Source: Candidatus Shapirobacteria bacterium CG2_30_35_20 (GTDB lineage: Bacteria > Patescibacteriota > Microgenomatia > UBA12405). From it: DNA of 19,306 bases. The position numbers were made by a program, and so were the translations under genes. Below the pieces are notes generated by a model. It searched no databases, was not told the origin of the DNA, and saw nothing but the letters and a program-made list of their open reading frames with translations. Positions within the stretch are counted from its first letter, which is position 1, and each line of letters opens with the position of its first letter. Shown one piece after another: positions 14,193-19,306 of the stretch. The stretch is taken from contig MNZO01000003.1 of NCBI GenBank assembly GCA_001873665.1, positions 1 to 19,306 on the forward strand, read 5' to 3'.

Positions 14193-14285
14193 CTAATTAT
14201 CGCCTAAGATTTTATAAACATCAGACTCTGATTTTATTCTTAACTTTTTAGCAGTTAGTTGTCCGAGTTTACGAATTTTTGTCAA
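14193..14285 (-). CDS. possible 30-aa ORF coupled to proS
   Basis: A TTG start overlaps the proS TGA stop (TTGA). The frame codes MTKIRKLGQLTAKKLRIKSE and a further ten residues before TAG. Composition is protein-like (basic, amphipathic helix) and it fills half of an otherwise unusually long 173-bp gap. The family is not recognised; no Shine-Dalgarno sequence is seen, and chance cannot be excluded at this length. A T7 run directly follows the stop. Confidence 0.3.
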   Translation of the reverse strand: MTKIRKLGQLTAKKLRIKSESDVYKILGDN

Positions 14286-15697
14286 TAACTTAATCCAAAC
14301 AACCAACGGTGGGGGGATGGTTTGCCACATCGAACGCATTTTCCATTTTCCTCGACGGCATCGAGGGGGAGACAGCGAGTGGTGGCCTTGGTGTCGGTTT
14401 TAATTTGAGCTTCACAGTCGGCAGTTTCACACCAGTGGGCGCTGATAAACCCACGAGATGTTTCCATTATTTTTTTAAATTCATCGTAAGAGTCGGCTTT
14501 AAAAGTATTACTTTCTGTAAACTTTTTGTGTTTGTCAAATAAAGATTGCTGAATTTCATTAAGTAATTTGGCAACAGTTTTTGATAAATTGTCAAATTTA
14601 ACAGTTATTTTTTCACCAGTATCCCGGCGACAGATAATAACAGTACCAGCAGTGACATCACGATTCCCTATTTCGATTCGAAGAGGAACGCCTTTTAATT
14701 CCCATTTGTTAAATTTGGCGCCAGCGGTTTCACCTTCTTTGCTATCAATTTTTACTCGATAATTTTCTAATAATTTTAATAATTCTTGAGACTTAGATAG
14801 TGCAGTATTATGCCCTGGGATAGGGATAATTATGATTTGGATTGGGGCAATATTGGGTGGCATAACTAAACCTTTTTGGTCACCATGGGACATGATTAAC
14901 CCACCAATGGATCGAGTAGAAAAACCCCAGGAATTTTGCCAAGGAAAGGATTTATTGCCTTTTTGGTCTTGGACTGTCCAATCGATTGATTTGGCAAAAT
15001 TTTGACCCAAGTCATGTGAGGTGCATGCTTGCAATGATTTACCATTGGGCATTAGAGCTTCAAAAGTATAGGATTTGGCACCACCAGCAAATTTTTCGGT
15101 GTCGCTTTTGGCTCCGATAATACCATACATTCCAAATAACTCTTGATAGGTTTGGGCATACATTTTGATGGCCCACTCCACTTCGGCAATCGATTCTTCG
15201 TGGGTTAAATGAGCGCAATGCCCTTCTTGCCATAAAAATTCGGAAGTCCGCAAAAATAAATAGGTGCGTTTTTCCCAGCGAACCATATTACACCATTGAT
15301 TGATGCGAACAGGTAAATCGCGCCAACTACCAAACCATTTTTGATACATGTGATACATTATGGTTTCGGAAGTGGGACGAACTGCCAGTTTTTCAGGTAA
15401 TTCTTTGCCTCCGCCAATTGTCACCAGGGCTAGTTCAGGGGCAAAACCTGCAATATGTTCTTTTTCTTTTTCAAAAAAAGACATGGGGATAAAAAGTGGA
15501 AAATAGGCATTGTCAACGCCGTGCTTTTTGATTAACACATCCATAAATTTTTGAATGTTTTCCCAAAGGGCATAGCCATAGGGACGAATTACCATACAAC
15601 CCTTGACAGGGGCATAGTCGGCCAGTTCGGCCTTAAGTACAACCTCATTAAACCAGTCGGATAAATTTGTTTTGAAATCAGGAAGTTGATGTGACAT
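14282..15697 (-). CDS. proS: prolyl-tRNA synthetase, archaeal/eukaryal type
   Basis: Charges tRNA-Pro. The 471-aa protein begins MSHQLPDFKTNLSDWFNEVV and has class II motif 1 (PVKGCMVIRPYGYALWENIQ), motif 2 (VRWEKRT...FLRTSEFLWQEGH) and motif 3 (GLVMPPNIAPIQ region). There is no bacterial-type INS editing insertion between motifs 2 and 3. An anticodon-binding domain follows and then a C-terminal zinc-like module (SAHWCETADCEAQ; GKCVRCGKPSPH), ending in GLSY with the terminal Tyr typical of this type. I chose the ATG at 15697: it lies 5 nt after TATTAT and matches the family start, while an alternative seven codons upstream would run through the regulatory leader. The gene is preceded by a T-box-like leader and is followed by ftsK. 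Confidence 0.96.
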   Translation of the reverse strand: MSHQLPDFKTNLSDWFNEVVLKAELADYAPVKGCMVIRPYGYALWENIQKFMDVLIKKHGVDNAYFPLFIPMSFFEKEKEHIAGFAPELALVTIGGGKELPEKLAVRPTSETIMYHMYQKWFGSWRDLPVRINQWCNMVRWEKRTYLFLRTSEFLWQEGHCAHLTHEESIAEVEWAIKMYAQTYQELFGMYGIIGAKSDTEKFAGGAKSYTFEALMPNGKSLQACTSHDLGQNFAKSIDWTVQDQKGNKSFPWQNSWGFSTRSIGGLIMSHGDQKGLVMPPNIAPIQIIIIPIPGHNTALSKSQELLKLLENYRVKIDSKEGETAGAKFNKWELKGVPLRIEIGNRDVTAGTVIICRRDTGEKITVKFDNLSKTVAKLLNEIQQSLFDKHKKFTESNTFKADSYDEFKKIMETSRGFISAHWCETADCEAQIKTDTKATTRCLPLDAVEENGKCVRCGKPSPHRWLFGLSY

Positions 15698-15702
15698 ACA
15701 AA

Positions 15703-15716
15703 ATAATAGCAAATTC
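15703..15716 (-). promoter_or_regulatory. extended -10-like box directly upstream of proS
   Basis: The minus strand reads GAATTTGC-TATTAT, then 5 nt, then the proS ATG. The same 14-mer, with one change, precedes alaS at 9686-9699. It may give a leaderless proS transcript that bypasses the T-box leader, or it may simply be the end of the leader. Confidence 0.4.
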
Positions 15717-15718
15717 AC

Positions 15719-15900
15719 AGGGACGAATGCGTCGTGGTACCACCCTTGTTAATCTCTTTTGAATTTATACGGTTCAGTTCCGGTCAGCCTCATCGGCGAC
15801 ACCTCCAGAACGTAATGAATCGAAGATTCAAACGTTCTAGGGACGTTTAATTGCGAAGCAATTATTACGTCTCCACGGCGGGATACCGTTTCATAGGTTT
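15719..15900 (-). promoter_or_regulatory. T-box-like tRNA-sensing leader of proS
   Basis: On the minus strand the leader contains AAGGGTGGTACCACG (15747-15733) and then CGTCCCT (15725-15719). This is the conserved T-box antiterminator: AGGG pairs with CCCT, ACG with CGT, and the UGGUACC bulge holds the residues that contact the tRNA acceptor end. Upstream are a long hairpin (about 15876-15839, GACGT/ACGTC with inner TAATTGC/GCAATTA), a second one (15838-15807, AGAACGT/ACGTTCT) and a compact GCC/GGC plus CGG/CCG region (about 15803-15769). A loop near 15885-15879 holds CCC/CCG, candidate proline specifier triplets. T-boxes monitoring uncharged tRNA-Pro control proS in other bacteria. No U-tract terminator follows. 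Confidence 0.7.
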
Positions 15901-15905
15901 AGTTG

Positions 15906-15914
15906 ATTATATCA
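15906..15914 (-). promoter_or_regulatory. extended -10 promoter of the proS leader
   Basis: The minus strand reads TGA-TATAAT at 15914-15906, overlapping the stop of the upstream gene. Transcription would begin near 15899, exactly before the structured leader. Confidence 0.6.
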
Positions 15915-16470
15915 TCAAATTGGTGAGAGATTGAAGGTCATCTTTGATTGTTGGGTTTTGGCCACTGGTAAAAGCATCGTCGAGATGTCCACCTAGCTCA
16001 CTATGAGTTTGAAAAGTTTTGATTCCAACAACTTTACCTATGTATCGGCAATAATTGTTTGCAATATTATTGGCACAAACCGTTGAATCTTCTGGTGGAT
16101 CGGAACCAACCGATATAACTATTATTTTTTTGTTTTTTAAATCGGCATCGGTACGATGAAAAATAATATTACTTCGATCAATAAAATCTTTAAATAGTCC
16201 GGTTGGCATTTGAAAATAATTTGGGGAGATGAAAACATAAGCATCGGCCTCGACCATTTTGTCAATAATTTCTTGCATGTCGTCGTTTAGCCGACAGACT
16301 TTTCTGTGATTACAAAATTCGACACAACCATGACAACGCTCGATATTTTTTTCGCGAAGTAAAATAATTTCGTTATCTATGTTTTTACTTTTAAATAACT
16401 TTTGTAATTCAATCAAAATTGTTTCTGAATTGCCTTGGCGTGGACTGCCACAAATGCTTAATATTTTCAT
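15907..16470 (-). CDS. NADPH-dependent FMN reductase-like flavoprotein
   Basis: A flavodoxin-fold protein of 187 aa. MKILSICGSPRQGNSETILI carries the phosphate-binding GSPRxGNS loop for FMN. SPNYFQMPTGLFKDFIDRS is the second conserved flavin-contact region of the NADPH-dependent FMN reductase and iron-sulfur flavoprotein families. A cysteine cluster (RCHGCVEFCNHRKVC) follows the first beta-alpha unit, as in iron-sulfur flavoproteins where it binds a 4Fe-4S cluster; whether a cluster forms here is inference. The ATG at 16470 is chosen because the GSPR loop must lie near the N-terminus; an upstream start at 16530 would add 20 residues overlapping the protease gene. It follows the aspartic-protease gene by 16 bp and may be co-transcribed. 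Confidence 0.85.
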   Translation of the reverse strand: MKILSICGSPRQGNSETILIELQKLFKSKNIDNEIILLREKNIERCHGCVEFCNHRKVCRLNDDMQEIIDKMVEADAYVFISPNYFQMPTGLFKDFIDRSNIIFHRTDADLKNKKIIVISVGSDPPEDSTVCANNIANNYCRYIGKVVGIKTFQTHSELGGHLDDAFTSGQNPTIKDDLQSLTNLMI

Positions 16471-16486
16471 AATTAGTTTATTATTT

Positions 16487-16945
16487 TTAATACCCAATTG
16501 TGTACATTCCAAGAGTGCCGTTATATACAAAAATAAAATTAGATAAAATGTCTCGACCTATTAATGCCATTATTGGCTGTCCTTTCAGATCAGCTCCAGT
16601 AATCGAACCAAAATCGACATTAATTTTGGCGGCAGGGAAAAAGAAATGAGCTGGATAACGATATTGTTGTTTTGGACCAGCTGGAGTCATAGTATCAACA
16701 ATACCAATCGATTTTATACCAAGACTTTCGATGGTACCATTGTCAACACAGCTAGAAGAAGCACCAGTATCAATTAAAGCTAATCCAACTATTGGCCGAG
16801 GGATCGGTAGGTTTGATCTAGTAAATTCTTCGGCTAACGATTGGGGAACAGATATCTCGATACTGATGACTGGTCCAGACTGTAATATTCCTAGTGGTTG
16901 AGGTATATTTTTGTCGTCAACAAAACTATGATTATAAACTGGCAT
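16487..16945 (-). CDS. retropepsin-like aspartic protease (clan AA)
   Basis: A 152-aa single-domain protease of the retroviral type, which works as a dimer. The active-site motif ALIDTGASSSCVD (about residues 55-67) has the DTGA core, and the second signature PIMALIGRDILSNFIFVYNG (about 125-145) is the hydrophobic ILG-like motif of this clan. A proline-rich stretch (SNLPIPRPIVG) leads into the active site. There is no signal peptide or membrane anchor, so it probably acts in the cytoplasm. The ATG at 16945 lies inside the previous gene (14-bp overlap), implying translational coupling with that small protein; this two-gene arrangement recurs in bacteria. Substrates are unknown. Confidence 0.85.
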   Translation of the reverse strand: MPVYNHSFVDDKNIPQPLGILQSGPVISIEISVPQSLAEEFTRSNLPIPRPIVGLALIDTGASSSCVDNGTIESLGIKSIGIVDTMTPAGPKQQYRYPAHFFFPAAKINVDFGSITGADLKGQPIMALIGRDILSNFIFVYNGTLGMYTIGY

Positions 16946-17189
16946 GAATTAACCCTGAGTACAAAGAATAATTTGTTTGAATAAATTTTGTTTGGATGGC
17001 TTGTTTTATTAAAAAAGCTTGATTACCAAGTTTTTTGATACCAGTATTGTAAGCATCAACTTCATTGGTAAATGAACCTAACAATTCTTCATTTTTAATA
17101 AGCAAAAATTGATTTGAATAGTTTTTTAAAAATAATTCTTTGTTTTTCTCGTAATAATCCAGTTCTTTTTGCAAAATATTTGTATCCAT
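16932..17189 (-). CDS. small protein, DUF5678-like, partner of aspartic protease
   Basis: An 85-aa soluble protein. The pattern LQKELDYYEKNKELFLKNYS, then LLIKNEELLGSFTNEVDAYN, resembles the DUF5678-type family (helix, then a beta hairpin of the form KYxGKxVVIKDxxVxGxFxSxxEA). Members are commonly found directly before retropepsin-like proteases, as here, where the genes overlap by 14 bp. The family link is from memory of the pattern. It may present substrate to or regulate the protease, which is inference. TATAAT lies 5 nt before the ATG (17195-17200), suggesting a leaderless transcript that begins right after the hairpin at 17213-17250. Confidence 0.75.
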   Translation of the reverse strand: MDTNILQKELDYYEKNKELFLKNYSNQFLLIKNEELLGSFTNEVDAYNTGIKKLGNQAFLIKQAIQTKFIQTNYSLYSGLIHASL

Positions 17190-17194
17190 AAAAT

Positions 17195-17200
17195 ATTATA
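17195..17200 (-). promoter_or_regulatory. -10 box of the small-protein/protease operon
   Basis: TATAAT on the minus strand, 5 nt before the ATG at 17189 and 12 bp after the foot of a long hairpin. The short spacing implies leaderless initiation. Confidence 0.6.
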
Positions 17201-17206
17201 CACCCC

Positions 17207-17252
17207 AAAAGGCTCGCGGTGCACGAAATAAATTTCATACACTACGCGAGCT
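17207..17252 (-). terminator. long hairpin, probable terminator of the gene ending at 17291
   Basis: On the minus strand CTCGCG, TA bulge, GTG, TAT, GAAAT, TT loop, ATTTC, GTG, CAC, CGCGAG forms a stem of about 17 pairs (17250-17213), followed by CCTTTT. The U tract is weak. It separates the gene ending at 17291 from the promoter at 17195, which fits a terminator; a regulatory role at that promoter is possible. Confidence 0.5.
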
Positions 17253-17290
17253 TGGGATTATTGTAACAAAATTGACACTTCGACAGCTGA

Positions 17291-17920
17291 TTAATATATT
17301 GATGGATTAGCAACAGATAAATTCAATTGACCTGTCTTATCAACCCAAAAAACACCATTTTCCTGAAGTAGCTGTTCTTCACGCCCCCCCTCAGAACTGA
17401 TATGAAACCCGACAAAAGTTTTGAATTTGATTCCCTTTTCTTTAAATGCACCCCTTAAATTATCGATGGGTTGCATTTTTTCTCTGGGGTGATTTTTTGG
17501 TAAAACATCTTTGGATGCCAATGGAACTCCTTGTTGTAATAAACGAATTGGATCGGGACAAACTCGAGGATCACCTCGAGTGGATGATTGGCCATCAACG
17601 ACTTCTACATGGACAAGTGAATAATTATTATCAGATTTAGGTAAACTAGATATAACCATTTGGTAATGACCGTTATGGTGCCCAAAATATTTGTCCTTTA
17701 TCACAATGGATTTATCATATATGTCGAAACTAGCATTAGTCCAATCAAGTCCCATTGGTACGTCAGCTATAGCTTTGGCAAAGGCCAGTAACAGATCTGG
17801 CCTACTTCTTAATTCATCACCGGTCGGCAAGTGCTTGAAATCGTCAATTAAAACCTCAACTGGACGAACTGTACCACTAACGAGAGATTCGGAATATTTA
17901 CCTACATCTGGGTGAGTCAT
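17291..17920 (-). CDS. hypothetical protein, about 209 aa
   Basis: The family is not recognised. The protein is soluble and mixed alpha/beta, with no signal peptide. A central stretch with KYFGHHNGHYQMVISSLP and SLVHVEVVDGQSSTRGDP contains several His and Asp residues but no motif I can name. FKTFVGFHISSEGGREEQLLQENGV is the best-conserved-looking C-terminal segment. The ATG at 17920 is preferred to a TTG at 17956, which would add 12 residues coded by the A/T-rich upstream region (TTTTTTTATATATTTAAT), more likely promoter. It lies between RNase J (stop at 18033) and a hairpin terminator candidate at 17213-17250, so it is probably a single-gene unit. Confidence 0.65.
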   Translation of the reverse strand: MTHPDVGKYSESLVSGTVRPVEVLIDDFKHLPTGDELRSRPDLLLAFAKAIADVPMGLDWTNASFDIYDKSIVIKDKYFGHHNGHYQMVISSLPKSDNNYSLVHVEVVDGQSSTRGDPRVCPDPIRLLQQGVPLASKDVLPKNHPREKMQPIDNLRGAFKEKGIKFKTFVGFHISSEGGREEQLLQENGVFWVDKTGQLNLSVANPSIY

Positions 17921-18032
17921 ATTTTGATTACTTTGATTAAATATATAAAAAAACAATTTAATTATGTTTAAGTTGATACAGGTATTTTACCTATGCAAAA
18001 TATGTTTTACAAGATAATAAACCAACAGTTTT

Positions 18033-19305
18033 TTATACCTCCATCACTAGAGGTAAGACCATGGGTTGGCGGCCGGTTTTTTCCAAAATTATGCCTTCAA
18101 TGTGAGCCTGAAGCTCTTGTCTAATAAATTCAAAGTTAGCAGGTTTGCTAGTTGCCTCTTGAAATTTGCGATTGATTTCGGCCATTAAAAAATCCATCAG
18201 ATCGGCATTTTCCTTTTCAAAGACAAAGCCACGGGACAAAATTACAGGGGGCTTGGCAAGTGTGCCAGTTTCTTTGGTAACCAAAAGAACAAAGGAGAAC
18301 ATACCCTCCTCGGCGAGTAATTTGCGATCACGTAAAACCGTGGTACCAACATCACCAATACCTAGACCGTCGATTAAAACTTTGCGGAGTTGATTGTGTT
18401 GTTTTATATCAATTTTGCCATCGGCGAAAAAAGTAATGATAGCATCGGTATTAGGGGAAATTAATTGCTCTTCACGGTACCCCATGGTTTTGGCAATGGT
18501 GTGGTAACTTTTGACGTGACGGAAGTTTCCACCAATGGGTATTAAATATTTTGGTCGGACTAAATCCATTAAAATAGCATGTTCTTTTTGGAAACCGTGA
18601 CCGGAGACGTGGATTTCTTGAGACTCGCCATAGACAACTTCAGCACCCATCCGGGACAATGTATCAATTAAATCGTAAATGTGTGAAGTGGTGCCAGGGA
18701 TGTAGTCAGGTGCCGAGAATATTACTTTGTCACCAGATTTTATTTTTATTCGGTGCTTGCCCATGACCATTTTTGATAAGGCGGAATTTGGTTGAGCCGA
18801 AAAACCTGCAACTAAAAATATAAGCTTATTGTCGGCAAAGTTTTTGACTTTTTCGACATCGACGAGGTCACCATCAGTCAAATTTATATAACCCAAATCC
18901 TTGGCAATGGCAATGGCTTTGTCAACAGAATAACCAACAAGGACAACTTTACGGCCAGCCCGTTTGGCGTATTCAATGGCTTGACCCCAGCGAACAATGT
19001 TACTAGAAATTGAAGTGACAAAAACCCGACCCTTGGCAGTAATAATATTGTGGTTAAATTTTTCGGCTATCGAACTTTCGGATGGAGAAAAACCTTCATG
19101 GTCGGCACCTAAACAGTCTGACATTAAGGCAATAACTTTCTTTTCTCCTACACGGGCAATGTGGGCTAAATCAGATGGTTTGCCATCGAGGGGGAATAAA
19201 TCGAATTTAAAATCAGAACCATGGTAAAAAACACCGATAGGGGTAGTAATGGCAAAATGATTGGTGTCGGGAACGGAGTGATTTACTTTAATACTGTCAA
19301 CAGTG
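18033..19305 (-). CDS. rnj: ribonuclease J (metallo-beta-lactamase/beta-CASP), 5' end outside window
   Basis: RNase J is an endo- and 5'-exoribonuclease in RNA turnover and maturation. The frame is open to the window edge, so the N-terminal part with the HxHxDH metal motif is not visible; an internal ATG at 19124 is not the start. Visible parts: VNHSVPDTNHFAITTPIGVF, then HGSDFKFDLFPLDGKPSDLA, corresponding to the HTGDFK motif with its metal-binding Asp. The beta-CASP domain follows, with ALMSDCLGADHEGFSPSE and HVSGHGFQKEHAILM. The C-terminal domain begins around GGNFRHVKSYHTIAKTMGY and the protein ends in MVLPLVMEV, typical of the family. At the position of the usual PVHGE motif the protein has PIGGN, lacking a metal-binding His. 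Confidence 0.92.
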   Translation of the reverse strand, partial: TVDSIKVNHSVPDTNHFAITTPIGVFYHGSDFKFDLFPLDGKPSDLAHIARVGEKKVIALMSDCLGADHEGFSPSESSIAEKFNHNIITAKGRVFVTSISSNIVRWGQAIEYAKRAGRKVVLVGYSVDKAIAIAKDLGYINLTDGDLVDVEKVKNFADNKLIFLVAGFSAQPNSALSKMVMGKHRIKIKSGDKVIFSAPDYIPGTTSHIYDLIDTLSRMGAEVVYGESQEIHVSGHGFQKEHAILMDLVRPKYLIPIGGNFRHVKSYHTIAKTMGYREEQLISPNTDAIITFFADGKIDIKQHNQLRKVLIDGLGIGDVGTTVLRDRKLLAEEGMFSFVLLVTKETGTLAKPPVILSRGFVFEKENADLMDFLMAEINRKFQEATSKPANFEFIRQELQAHIEGIILEKTGRQPMVLPLVMEV

Positions 19306-19306
19306 A

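Noticed and set aside
7902..15697. UGA-reassigned genetic code
   Set aside because: alaS and proS both end at TGA exactly where family members end, so TGA is a stop here.
15719..15900. Possible tRNA gene in the structured region before proS
   Set aside because: GGTTC-like pieces occur, but no cloverleaf with matching acceptor stem and anticodon arm; the T-box antiterminator motif explains the structure better.
17980..17992. Short inverted repeat AGGTA-TTT-TACCT downstream of RNase J
   Set aside because: Five-bp arms without a U tract are too short to call a terminator or operator in such AT-rich DNA.

Overview
The window is AT-rich, densely packed bacterial DNA and most resembles a Candidate Phyla Radiation (Patescibacteria) genome, perhaps Microgenomates-like. 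That assignment is inferred from gene content and style: an alanyl-tRNA synthetase that stops after its editing domain, a membrane-anchored baseplate-J-like protein next to a sortase and RuvX, an archaeal/eukaryal-type prolyl-tRNA synthetase, very short intergenic gaps and almost no Shine-Dalgarno sequences. TGA ends alaS and proS, so the genetic code is the standard one and not the UGA-glycine code of Gracilibacteria/Absconditabacteria.

Region 1 (1-4.9 kb) is the accessory part. It holds an orphan gene with a textbook promoter, a minus-strand gene of unknown function with a faint CheD-like Cys/His pattern, and an insertion-sequence scar. In the scar, a complete IS3-family element (about 1787-3032) cuts off an older, oppositely oriented IS3-type transposase on its left. 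On its right it abuts a von Willebrand factor A gene that has lost its N-terminus. Two small membrane-protein genes follow.

Region 2 (4.9-9.7 kb, minus strand) is a tight operon, alaS - J-like membrane protein - sortase - ruvX, with stop and start codons overlapping or one base apart. A perfect 12-bp palindrome lies between alaS and the divergent gene at 9767.

Region 3 (9.7-10.8 kb) holds two convergent genes of unknown function. Region 4 (10.8-15.9 kb, minus strand) runs proS - possible 30-aa ORF - ftsK - rodZ-like - two small membrane proteins, a translation and cell-division/envelope cluster. proS is preceded by a leader carrying the T-box antiterminator signature. Region 5 (15.9-19.3 kb, minus strand) holds a ribonuclease J cut by the window edge, an unknown gene, a hairpin terminator candidate, a small protein paired with a retropepsin-like aspartic protease, and a flavodoxin-fold reductase.

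The most striking signals are a recurrent -10 box exactly 5 nt before ATG at five genes, suggesting leaderless mRNAs; a T-box-like leader without a visible terminator; an IS3 element whose two reading frames are joined at an A9 tract in the unusual +1 register; and an RNase J that lacks the usual PxHGE metal-binding motif.
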